Assembly: GCA_022702705.1 (NCBI GenBank)
Contig: CM040434.1
Location: 57,585,974-57,649,973, forward strand
DNA: 64,000 nt
Reading direction: 5' to 3'
Origin: Papilionanthe hookeriana x Papilionanthe teres
Lineage: Eukaryota; Streptophyta; Magnoliopsida; Asparagales; Orchidaceae
The notes beneath the pieces were generated by a model. It did no database searches and was not told the DNA's origin. It saw only the letters and a list, made by a program, of their open reading frames with translations. The position numbers and the translations under genes were made by a program. Below, in pieces: positions 43,737 to 54,694 of this stretch; the stretch's first letter is position 1, and the number at the start of each line of letters is the position of its first letter.

Positions 43737-44770
43737 AACTCTTGGGGTCGAGGATTTTACATCCGAGACTGCATTGCTTTAGGATTCTTTCCCTATTGTA
43801 ATGAAATACATCAAATTCAAACTCTTGGGGTCGAGGATTTTACATCCGAGACTGCATTGCTTTAGGATTCTTTCCCTATTGCAATGAAATACATCAAATT
43901 CAAACCTTTGGGGTCGAGGATTTTACATCTAAGACTGCATTGCTTTAGGATTTTTTCCCTATTGCAATGAAATACATCAAAATCAAACTCTTGGGGTCGA
44001 GGATTTTACATCCGAGACTGCATTGCTTTAGGATTCTTTCCCTATTGCAATGAAATACATCAAAATCAAACCTTTGGGGTCGAGGATTTTACATCCGAGA
44101 CTGCATTGCTTTAGGATTCTTTCCCTATCGCAATGAAATACATCAAAATCAAACCTTTGGGGTCGAGGATTTTACATCCGAGATCGCATTGCTTTAGGAT
44201 TCTTTCCCTATCGCAATGAAATACATCAAAATCAAACCTTTGGGGTCGAGGATTTTACATCCGAGACCGCATCGCTTTAGGATTCTTTCCCTATCGCAAT
44301 GAAATACATCAAAATCAAACTCTGGGGTCGAGGATTTTACATCCGAGACCGCATCGCTTTAGGATTCTTTCCCTATCGCAATGAAATACATCAAAATCAA
44401 ACTCTTGGGGTCGAGGATTTTACATCCGAGACCGTATCGCTTTAGGATTCTTTCCCTATTACAATGAAATACATCAAAATCAAACTCTTGGGGTCGAGGA
44501 TTTTACATCTGAGACTGTATCGCTTTAGGATTCTTTCCCTATCGCAATGAAATACATCAAATCAAACCTTTGGGGTCGAGGATTTTACATCCGAGACCGC
44601 ATCGCTTTAGGATTCTTTCCCTATCGCAATGAAATACATCAAAATCAAACTCTTGGGGTCGAGGATTTTACATCCGAGACCGCATCGTTTTAGGATTCTT
44701 TTCCTATCGCAATGAAATACATCAAAATCAAACTCTCGAGGTTAAGGATTTTACATCCAATACCACATTG
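43737..44770 (+). repeat. 83-bp tandem array of copy 2
   Basis: Twelve regular units and a degenerate thirteenth. GGGGTCGAGG recurs at 43,744, 43,827 and 43,909, and CCCTATCGCAATGAAATACA ends each unit. Early units carry TGCATTGC where later ones carry CGCATCGC, so CpG content rises along the array. It lies between the AlkB ORF and the 3' LTR. The preceding 43,500-43,736 is low-complexity TCAAATTTCAAA sequence. Confidence 0.95.
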
Positions 44771-45210
44771 CTCCGAGATCTCTCTTCATTGTAATGATTC
44801 AATCCAATCAATTCAATTTTCTTTTGAGGTCGAGGATGTTACATCTAAAACCACAAAATTTCAATTTTCATTTCAAATCAAATCCCTTCAAAATTAATCT
44901 TAACAAAACTTCAATCTAAATGAAAACCCAAAATCTAAACTTACACATCAAAACTTAAACTAAAACAAGACGAAAATCTAAATCAAAATTCCCCGCATCA
45001 TGTGATTTGGGACTCACCTCCTTTTCCCTTCCCTGCCGAGAGTTCGTGAATCTCCAGCCTTAGAGATATACTCGACACTCCCCAACTGAAACTCTTCTAC
45101 TTCGTCCTAAGTTTGTCACTGGACATCGGTGATTGGTTTTGTTGATCTTTTCGGTCAACGCTAATACGTACGGTGTGCTCCGTCACTCACCACACCTATC
45201 GGGGTCCATT
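44771..45210 (+). other. 3' UTR end before the complete giant LTR
   Basis: A noncoding stretch with the TGCCGAGAGTTCGTGAATCT and AACGCTAATACGTACGG blocks shared with 20,490-20,689 and 35,932-36,120 (-). It ends CTATCGGGGTCCATT at the LTR start, which is the candidate polypurine site. Confidence 0.55.
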
Positions 45211-47583
45211 TGTCGACCTCATTTTCGATGAGGTCTTCTCTTCTTCTCTTTAGTACTTAGGATCTAGCCTTCAGCTTTTCCTTCGACTATCTTAGAGGAT
45301 TAGAATTGGGACCCACCACTTAGAAATTCAAACCACTTCTTAACTCCCCGCAAACTCCACAAATTTGATCGAGACCCCTAATCACCTGTAGGGTCGAGAT
45401 CAAATGTGGAAGTTTAAAGAATGAGTTCCTATAGGACTCTTCGGCCTTAGGATCGCCTCTGGTGGCTCGGTCCGGTGAAGGGTCGACTTACACACACACT
45501 ACACCTATACACTACACTTTCACACACCTCTTAAAACCACACCCATACCCAACTTGACCTCCCGACTCATGAAGGTGATTCACATGGATGGTCCTTAACC
45601 CCTAAGCCCTTGGCTAAGAGGGTTAGGAACAACATAGTGGATGCCTCAAATGAGTCCCTTTTATGGCTCATGTGGGCTTGATGTGGCTTCATAGCTCAAC
45701 CAAAATGATTTCATTCCACTTACATTTACCCAATCTTCAATTTTCCAAATTTTCAATTTTTGACCCCGGGGACCCAACACCCGCCTAGCCTACCCAAAAC
45801 CCTTGAAATTACCCAAATTTTCCAAAATCCTCCAAATCACCAAAAATTCTCCAAAATCATTCCTAAACATTTCCTCACCAATCAAATTGATCATCCATAG
45901 CCAAAAACACCAAAAATTCCAAAAATACCTCCCAATACCCTCCAAATACCCAAAATACCCCTCTTAGCAAAAAAATCCAAAAATTCAGAAAATTCCCAGA
46001 AAATTCTAGAAAATCCCAAATATTCCCAATTTCATTTTGTTGAACTACATCATGGGCTAATTTTGTCAATTTACCCCACTTTTATCAAAACCCCCAATTT
46101 GACCCATTTTAACCCAAAGTGAACCCAATGTCAAACCAAACCTACCCAATTGACCCAAATTCTGGTCCAATTCAATTCTAAACTTCAATTCAATATCCCC
46201 AACACCAATCTAGACCAAATCCAAGTCTAATTTGATTGACATTTGAATCCAATTTCACTTTGGGCCTTAAAGCCCAATTTGGACCCATGACCCAAACTTA
46301 GCCCAAACTCACCCAATTCAACTCCAATTAACCCCAAATCTTTTCTAAACCTTCCTTAACATCCCCATAAAAACACTAACATGATTTGCCCAAAATTTAG
46401 ACCCAAACCCCACTCAAATTCAACCCAAAATCAAAAGGCCCAATTTTGACCTAAACCTAAACCTAGCCCAAATAGACCCAAACCCCAAAATCAAAACCCA
46501 ACCAAAGCCAAAACCTCTTTGAAACACTCCCATAAACATTTCCCAACATTTATTTTACATCAATTTCAACCCTAGCCCAACATTGGCCCATGGTAGCCCA
46601 TTTTGGCCCACCTTAGCCTCTTTACCAAATGAACTCAAATCCAACCCAATTCAAGCCCAAACCACCTCAAATTTATTTCAAATCATTCATGACATATCCC
46701 TAAACCAAACTCAACAATTATTTAGCCCAACCTCTTTACAAAACTCCCATCCATAAATTCATTTTTTTTAAACTAAAAGGCCCATTCCTTAAATCATTTT
46801 AAAATCCCATCTAAAACCATTTCAAAGAGCCCAAAATCTACCCTAAAGCCCACATGACATTTCCATTTGCCATCCACTTAATCAAAGCCATTCCCTAAGT
46901 TCTAATCACATCATCAAATAATTCCAAATCAAGCCTCATGCCAAATCACCCCTAAAATACCAAAATTTTTCTTAAATCCATTTCCATGAAATTGACTCAA
47001 CTTTTCCCAAGCCAAAGACAAGCCATGCAAGCCATGGACAAGCCACATGGAGCCATGGAAGGTTTGACATGTGATCAAGCCATTAATGGCAAAAGGAGGG
47101 CCCCCTTTCCTAATCCTTCTTAAACTCTTTTTTACCTTAAGCATGTCACACACTAAACCATGCTTAGCCACCTCACCATGGATGGAGACTTCACCACTCC
47201 ATGGCAGCTGACCCAAGTGACTCTTTTCAGCCCAAAAATAGACCTTGGGTGGTGCACCTAGCCCAAAAGGATGGGTTGACCCAAACCTAGCCAAAATGGC
47301 CTCTTCCCCATTCCATTCCAAGCCATCTCCTTTACACATGGCAAGGCCCAACTGATCGCACTAAACCCCACCCCGACCCACCCGGACCCGAGGGTGACCC
47401 ATGCCCGCCGCCCAGCCCACCACAAGCCGCCGGAAAACACCATGGCCGAGACCTCGGAGGAGCCAAATTTTGGAATTCCACCTCGTCGAGCCGCCCCATG
47501 CCTAATGGCCACCATGGCCGTTCTTCCCTGACCTAAGCAGACTGATCCCAACCATTAAACCCCCCGGAGAGCCTCCGCCATGC

Positions 47584-47593
47584 CTATTTAAAC
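47584..47593 (+). promoter_or_regulatory. TATA-like box of giant LTR (copy 2)
   Basis: CTATTTAAAC followed by CCCTCACCCTCTCGGCC. The same box and downstream CTCTCGGCC occur at 57,084. Its position 2.37 kb into the LTR implies about 5.1 kb of R-U5 before the LTR end. Confidence 0.5.
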
Positions 47594-48159
47594 CCCTCAC
47601 CCTCTCGGCCAAAGGAGGTGCTGAACCAAACCTTAAGGAAACTCGCCAAAATCATTCCGCACCACTCTCCACACATGGAGCACTTGATCCCCACCGAATT
47701 CCAGCCCCAATTCCTCTAGTCGAGCTCAATTTCGAGCTCAAACTTTAGCCCAAAAACCAGGACACTTCTTCACAGTGAGCCAATTCCCAAATTGATTGGT
47801 CCTACACCTTCACTGGGCCAAGAGGAGAAGTTTCCCACTGAAAGCCCCATCTCCAAGCCACCCAGTTGCTCCAGCCTCCAAGCTTTGTGATCGGCTGTGG
47901 TCACTTTCATAGCTGGACAATTCACCGTGCCAAGGGACTTCATCCGGAGCTTACTCGGACCCAATCGAAGGTGACACAACTCTCGCATCGAAGCTTCACT
48001 TCTCCGAGCAAAGGTATGAACTCCCTCTTCGCCCGAGCTTCAGCCAATTCTCCATTTTGATCGGCTTGATTTCATAGCATGTTCACCGTATGGATGTGTT
48101 CGTCTCTTCAAGACGAATCCATAGAGCATAAGAACACGAAAATCCGTCGAGAATCAAGT

Positions 48160-48400
48160 GAGAAATTAGGGCTAGAGTGTGGACGGTCACGGTGCACACC
48201 GGCCGTAGATGATAACCGTGAACCGTCGGATCGCGCGTGTATCGATGGACTGCTGGATTGCGCTCGGACCAGCAGATGGTACGTGAACCGCGGGCCCCGG
48301 GCAGCCGAGTCGATGGCGGCGTTGAATGGGAGCACGCCGCGCGGTCGTTCGGAGATGCCGAGGATGACAGGCGCCGCGTGGATAAGTAGATAAATAGTGG
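48160..48400 (+). other. GC-rich core of the giant LTR (transcribed leader)
   Basis: A sharply GC- and CpG-rich island containing CCGTCGGATCGCGCGTGTAT (48,223), flanked by AT-rich DNA. Counterparts lie at 57,680-57,895 (+), 23,215-23,400 (+) and about 40-190 (-). It lies roughly 0.6 kb downstream of the TATA-like box, after GAGCAAAGGTATGA (48,008), which looks like a splice donor. Function unknown. Confidence 0.6.
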
Positions 48401-50149
48401 TATTTTCCGATTTATTTAAATCCCGTAACTTCAAAAATCCATATCTTTGTGTAGAAAAATCACAAAAATAAAATAAAAAATACCCTCTTGCTCGGTGAAC
48501 GAGAGGAGAATAATGTGGAAAAGAAATTAATTAATTTTGTCCAAGTACTTTATTTTTAATTAATTATTTACTCCCCGCATTGTTTTAATTCTCCATGCAT
48601 GCATACAATTCACCATGGCATGAGACCATAGGACTTTTGAAGCCTCCGAACTTGGGAACATTCCCCGAATTTTCCAAAGTTAGAGGCCATCTCTCGTGAA
48701 AAGTTATTGATTTTTCAAATGCATGTTGTCGTTTTGAGTATTTTAATTCTAAAAATTAACATGTTGTGAAATAAATTCTAGGAAAATTTAGTGATGTTCC
48801 TTATGACCAGAGAACCCTAGGAAAAATGGGACTCGAGTTAATTCACTCGCATTAACCCTAATTAACCTAAATACCCAAAATTGAACTTTAATTAATTAGA
48901 GTTAACCATAGATCAAATTGACTTGAAATCAATTCTCCACTGACCTTTAGGATCAGAGGAATTCACCATAAAAATTTCAAGTCAATTGGACTTGGTTAGC
49001 CCCATCAAATGGGTTGATTAAGCCACTTAGCCAAAATTAAACTTTAAAATTTCATAACTTTCAAAATACTTTTCAAAAATTCACCAAATTGGTTTTGAAG
49101 CCTCTCTGATATCAGGGGAATTCAAGAAAATTAAAATTGCAATTTTCTAAAAAAGTTGATTTTTTATCATTATTTTAATATTTTAATAATTAAAAAATAA
49201 TAAAAATCACAAAAATAATAAAATTCACCAAAATGTCACATTTTGAATTCTAACCACTTAGGAACAAACCCCATATTTTTCTTATGTCTCTAGGTTGAGA
49301 TATTAAATTTTAAAGCCTTGGGGTATTTTTTTTTAAAATTAAAAAAATACATTTTCTAGCATATCCACTAAAATAATTCCAATAAATTAAGGAAAAATCA
49401 GAAAATTGTAAAATTTGGTTCTCCGGAATCTTTGATATCAGAGAGAATTTTAAAAATTATAAAATTCATTTTTCAACTTATATTCTATTTTTAAATTAAT
49501 TAATACTCCAGAAATTAAAATAATTCTAATAAATAAAATATAATTCAAAAATCACCAAAATTGGTCCAAGTGGTCCTCTGGTCATTAGGAATGTCCCCTA
49601 ATTTTCTTAAGGACAGAAACTTTCCCTTGGTCATATTATTAAATTTTCCTTGGAAATCCTTATTTTCCACCAAAAATAATTACATAAATAAATTAAATAC
49701 AGAAAAATCACATTTTCTCCTCTAATGTCTTTATTGACATATGAGTGAAGTCACATAAAAATTTCAAATTCATTTGAGCTCAATTTAGTGAGTTATGAAA
49801 TTATTAAGCTTGAAGGGCAAAATGGTAATTAAAATTTTAACCCTTAATTAAAACTTTAGGCTTAATAAAATTAAAGAGTAAAATATTTGATCTTAACCTG
49901 ATTTGGATGATTGAAATTTAAATAAATAAAGGGTAGAAACCTATTAAACAATTCAACAATAATTGAAATGAATTTTAATTAAAATAATTAATTAAATTTG
50001 GAAGAATAATAAAATTGGAATTATTAAAATAGGGATATTAGGAAGAAATTTGTTCTTTAATTTAAGAATCCCTAAATTAATCATCTTAATAATATTTAAT
50101 CCCTAATTAAAATGATAATCCAAGTTTAAGCTTTAAAATGCTAAAAGAC

Positions 50150-50585
50150 TTAATCATTAAATTAAATTAAAGTTAAATTATTTAAAGCAAACCCTTTTAA
50201 AATAAAATATTAAATTAAAATTAAAAAATTAAATTAAATTAAATTAAAGTAAATTAAATTAAAACAAAATTAAATTAAATTAAATTAAAACAAATTAAAT
50301 TAAATTAAAATTAAATTAAATTAAAATTAAATTAAATCATATTAAATTAAATTAAATTAAATTAAATTAAATTAAATTAAATTAAAATTAAATTAAGTAA
50401 AATTAAATTAAGTAAAATTAAATTAAATTAAATTAAATTAAAACTAAATCAAATTAAATTAAATCAAATTGAATTAATTTAAGTTAAAGCATATCATATT
50501 AAATTAACTTAAATTAAATTAAATTAAATTAAACCACATTAAATTAAATTAAGTTAAGTTAAATTAAATTAAATTAAATATAACA
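50150..50585 (+). repeat. (AAATT)n simple-sequence expansion
   Basis: Pentanucleotide AAATT/AATTA repeats with scattered substitutions, within the U5 part of the giant LTR. The solo LTR has an independent, shorter tract at the same position (59,640-59,890). Confidence 0.95.
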
Positions 50586-52269
50586 TAACCTAAGACTTGA
50601 AGAACTCAAAATAAATCTAAAATAACTTGAACACTATTCCAAACTTAAATCATTAATTTGAATTTAAATTTGAATCACAAATCATTAAATATCATTTTGC
50701 CCTTAGGAACTTTTACTATTATAACTCCTAAATCGAGTATCAAATGAAATGTCATTTCACTCATAAGGATATTCAAACATCCTAATTCACCGAGCAAGAA
50801 ATAAAACTTAACTTAAACACCCTAGTATGATTAATTCACCCGCACAATGAATTCATTCGGACTTAGTGACAATTCCCGAAATATCGAAAAGATGTTTAAG
50901 ATTCGTCTTAAACACTTCCTCAATATGATGGAATGTCCTTAAGAACAAATCGAGCTTAGTTGTTCTTCGGTGAAGAAAATCATCCTTAAAACCAAAATCG
51001 AAGACCTAGACGTCATAGGAACGACTAGCCATAGGATTAGGATTTTGGTAGAAAACCATAACCTTTCCCTTAGCTTTTACCTAGGAAATTGCTATAAATG
51101 CTTAAATGCTCTAAATTGTCTTTTAAGTGCAACTTGGAATGACGGGAAGACCCTCCAGTGTATGCTTTTATTTTATTGCAATTTATCTTACCGCAATTCA
51201 TTTATTCGTGTCGCACTTTACCTTTCTTGCATGATAAACAACAGTTGCATGAAAACCTACACCTCTAGGAAAGAAACCAAAACTAAAACCCATAACTAAA
51301 TTAAAAGACACTACAAGATAAGATTCACCACCACAACATTCAAAATATAAAACAACTCAAAATTTAATCAAAAACAGAACAACAAAACTACAACAACAAC
51401 TAAATTAAAACGTCTCGTTGAATGATCGGGAATACCTCGGATGATGTATCCCACGTGTTGCTAACGGGATTTCCCACGGTCTAAATGAAAGTGCGGAACT
51501 CATTTAGTTGAGTTTAGAAAATTCATCCGAACTAAGTGAATTCGATGAAAATAACTAGTGCGGGACGACTGAAACGCGGGATCTTAATCGGTTCGTTTAA
51601 TCAACTTTAAGACTCCGTTTTAATTAAAATATTAAAAACACCCGGATTTTAAGATTTTCTCTAAACCGAACACTTCTCTCATCTCCCGATTTATGACTTC
51701 TACAACTAAACCTCTGCAACAACAAGGAGCTCGGACCATGGTGGGCAACGACGGCCATCGTCATCAAGCAAAACCCGAGTCTACTTCAAAGAAAACTTTC
51801 CTGAGAATTAAATAACCAAGCCGTAGGACTTCGAGGTAGCTCGCCTAGTGCAACATAAATCCTCAACTCTTCGTTAGGCATTTGCATGATCATATCATGT
51901 AAATTAAGCCCTAACCGGTCTTAGGACTCCGAGGTAGTCGTCCGATACGACATAAACCCTCACATCTTCGAGGCTATTGGTATGATTTTATCATGCTAAT
52001 ATAGGTCCTAATTAATTAAAATTGGCAAGATCAAAACATTAAATAGACATTAGGACTTTCCTAAATTCAAGCCAAACAATAGGATAGTCGGGAAATTACT
52101 GAAGTTCGCTTCGAATCCGTGATCTCTCCTACTTTTCTTCCTTTGAATTCCCAAAATAAAATGTTCCAAATTTGATCCATTCCCTATTGAAATTCTAAAA
52201 TTCAATCCCTCGAAAACTTAAACTTTCAAATTCTCGAGAGCGTAACTACCGATTATTATCGAGAGTTTT

Positions 52270-52379
52270 CTTAGGTGATTTCGTCACTTAAGATGTAATT
52301 AACTATAGGGGCTTGCCCTTATAGGGAATTTTAAGAACCTGTGTAATATAAACCCCGTTTAATGTTTTCAAATTAAGCG
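52270..52379 (+). other. Hairpin cluster near the giant LTR 3' end (copy 2)
   Basis: Three stem-loops in series. 52,270-52,292: 9-bp stem, loop TTTCG. 52,303-52,324: 9-bp stem with one G-U, loop CTTG. 52,356-52,379: 8-bp stem, loop of 8. A fourth weaker hairpin, CGCCGACA/TGTTAGGCG, lies at about 52,647-52,669. Counterparts at 61,582-61,694 keep the pairing with different bases in hairpins 1 and 3. As transcribed RNA these would lie in U5, close to the primer-binding site. Confidence 0.5.
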
Positions 52380-52711
52380 AGGAACTTGTCGGCTTATAAA
52401 ATTGGTTCGCGGACCAAAAGGATGTCACAAATCTCCTAGTTTATTCAATCGAGCCCCATCATCAAGCAAGGTGTGTCTATTCTTCGGATAGATACACGGC
52501 TTGTGGTGCGGTGCTCGTTTATATAAACTATTCGAGATGTGAGATCAGTTTGACTTCATATCTTAAAACTTTTTAAAAAATTATTTTCAAAATCAAAACA
52601 CTACTTTCCAAATTATATATATATATGTAAATTAAATTAAAAATTCGCCGACAATTTCTGTTAGGCGACCCCTTTTCAAAATACAACATTTAACCCTAAA
52701 ATATGCCGACA

Positions 52712-53492
52712 GAGATTTGCAACTGTTTTCGATTCATGAAATCAAGATACATGAAGATGCAGCATATTATGCTCCTATAAAGAAAACAATATTCTCCAAC
52801 GAGACAATGGTAGATATGAAAGGAAAAGACAAAGAAAAGAAAATAAATGAAAAAGATCATTTTTCTTCAATAAAGACAAAAGGAGTTAATTCCCGTCAAA
52901 CTCATGCTCGAGGCCGAGGCCGAGGACAAGGGAAAGAAGATCCAATTGTTACAATGAAGAAACCATTGAAGTTCAAAATCCACCTAGACTCTGAAGAAAG
53001 TACAAAAGAAAAAATGACATCGGTGGTTTTAGAGGAGCCTCAATTTAAGATACCTCTACAAGAAGAAGACAAAGAGAAACAATTTGAATCTATGTATGAT
53101 AAAATTAATCATTATATACATTATATTACTCTAACTCCAATCTTTACTGCTAAGATTGAGAATTTAGTAGTCAAAGAAGTATGTAGTGATGAAAAAAAGC
53201 TAATTAGGTTGTACTTGGCTCTAATTATTCTAGTACTGAAACTGATGTAAAATTAGAAGATGAAAATCTTTCAAATCAATGAAAATTCCTTTTGAGTTGT
53301 ACTCTCCTTGGGCACAAAAAAATTATTCAAAATAGTTTAATGCTCAAACATTGGTCATTAAAACAATCGCATTTTATTGAACAAATGTGGAATAATAATA
53401 AACAAAATCCTAACTCCAAAGAAGGTGTTGGATTTGGTACTCTAAAACCACTAGATGATACAAAATTTTTCCTGGTCGTTGACCCACGATAA
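52712..53492 (+). pseudogene. Unidentified basic/acidic ORF, possibly Gag-like
   Basis: A 177-codon open stretch (52,717-53,250) has a Lys/Glu-rich beginning, an RGRGRGQGK motif at about 52,910 that could bind RNA, a charged middle (LDSEESTKEK) and QFESMYDKINHYIHYITLTP. After a frameshift, a further open stretch to 53,490 reads NNNKQNPNSKEGVGFGTLKP. I do not recognise the family; Gag-like or pararetrovirus-like origins are both possible. It runs opposite to the family A primer-binding site at 53,515-53,539 and is cut at its 5' side by the end of the giant LTR at 52,711. Confidence 0.4.
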
Positions 53493-53514
53493 TTATATGT
53501 GTACTGAAAATTCA

Positions 53515-53539
53515 ATCCCCGGCAATGGTGCCAAAAACT
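53515..53539 (-). other. Family A primer-binding site
   Basis: The minus strand reads AGTTTTTGGCACCATTGCCG followed by GGGA, immediately after the LTR end at 53,540. This matches the TGGCGCCGTTGCCGGGGA-type signal of Athila elements, complementary to tRNA-Asp as I recall. It shows that the LTR to its right once served as a 5' LTR for an element extending leftward. Confidence 0.8.
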
Positions 53540-54694
53540 TGACCTGCAATCCGCTGATGACAAATATAATAATGAATGCTTTCAAATATATGTAATAGAT
53601 AATAATAGCGGCTAGCGTATATAAATATAATTTTATCGAAAATATTTTACACACTAGGGGTACTACGCAAGTATACGTATCGTATAAAGTAATATAAGGC
53701 TTTGAAACAAAGACCCCAATATCGATCCCATGAGGAGTGAGTTATGGATTTTTAAATATTTTAATTTTATTTTTAAGTATTTCTTTTATAGTTATAAATT
53801 TGATATTTTTAATTTACTAGATGCAATAATAAAGTAGTAATGAAATGATTGATGTAATTATCAATAAAAAAACAACTTTCTTCCTTTCAATTAATCCAAG
53901 ATTTTCTAAGATAATGATAATATTCTTGGAGAATATAAATTTATGGTATTGTGCCAAATAGAAGCATTCATATTCTTTACCCTTTGATCCAGGTGTAAAG
54001 AACATTGGCTAGCCTATAGATCAGGTCCGGATGTATTGTTAGTAGAATGGGTTAATCTAGGCTCACACTACTAGATGTCCAAGGGTGGCTATGGTCGGCC
54101 CTACTAGTTTCCTTCTCTATAAACCAAATCACAAGAATTTAGTCTGTCACTCTAAAAACTTATCAATTCTACACCCATTATATAATATCTTCCTATTTAT
54201 TTGTACTTCACCTTGAATAACCCGCACAAGGCCTTCGACTACCCAAGGATTCATGTGATATCTACTAGTTAAGAATTCATCTCCTTCTAGGTATCAAAAC
54301 TCTTCAACAGATTTTAACAATTTAAATGGCCAATTTAAATAGTAAATTACGATCCGATATTAATATCATCATAATGTTTTAAAATATAAATAGTTTTTAA
54401 TTCTCCAACAAATTTTATATTATCAAAGGAGAAAGTAAACTAACTACTCAGAACACACTGAATTTAAACAACAAAACATGATAATGAAACTTTGAATAAA
54501 ATTACAAATACTTATCTCAAGTGTTTCTCCTACTGAACCTCTGAATTCTTTTAACTCCAAAGCAAATAAACTTCAAAAGCACCAACCCTTTAAACTCTCA
54601 ATACAAACTGTAAATAAAATAACTAACTAATTTATGAAGGATAGTAAAATGTGGCCCTAAATTAGCTCTCTAATTCTCTCTCTAGATGGGGCTC
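53540..54694 (-). mobile_element. Family A LTR, 3' portion (minus strand), split by solo LTR
   Basis: On the minus strand it contains the GGTAAAGAATATGAATGC block (53,965-53,990), the GGGATCGATATTGGG block (about 53,727) and ends GCAGGTCA at 53,540. It continues across the inserted solo LTR into 62,031-62,631. Excluding the insertion and one TSD copy, the LTR is about 1,750 bp. Confidence 0.85.
54690..54694. repeat. Target-site duplication GGCTC (left copy)
   Basis: GGCTC directly precedes TGTTGACCTC. The identical 5 bp follow the LTR end at 62,031-62,035. Confidence 0.88.

Larger units (their letters stand above)
45211..52711 (+). mobile_element. Family B giant LTR, complete, 7,501 bp (3' LTR of copy 2)
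   Basis: Runs from TGTCGACCTCATTTTCGATG (45,211) to AAATATGCCGACA (52,711), giving short inverted termini TGTCG/CGACA. It is collinear over its whole length with the solo LTR at 54,695-62,030, by eye about 85-90% alike in the first 270 bp. Inside: a C-rich region (45,700-46,900), a TATA-like box at 47,584, a GC-rich core at 48,160-48,400, AT-rich sequence with an (AAATT)n expansion, and a hairpin cluster near the 3' end. Short ORFs within it (for example 46,929-47,551 on the minus strand and 50,970-51,299) are not conserved as proteins. Confidence 0.88.

Noticed and set aside
46929..47551. Minus-strand ORFs of 140 and 97 codons
   Set aside because: They lie in the promoter-leader part of the giant LTR, are Trp/Gly-rich translations of CCCA-rich DNA, and are not kept in the collinear solo LTR.
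50970..51299. 109-codon plus-strand ORF
   Set aside because: Inside the giant LTR; the equivalent stretch of the solo LTR (60,290-60,620) has stops and shifts, so it is not a conserved protein.
52517..52528. GTTTATATAAAC as the main TATA box
   Set aside because: A perfect 12-bp palindrome conserved at 61,829-61,840, but less than 200 bp from the LTR 3' end; the CTATTTAAAC box at 47,584 with downstream leader landmarks is the better promoter candidate. Not excluded.
52712..53492. Endogenous pararetrovirus protein
   Set aside because: Considered because of the basic/acidic composition, but no movement-protein, coat zinc-knuckle or RT motif is visible, so the label cannot be supported.
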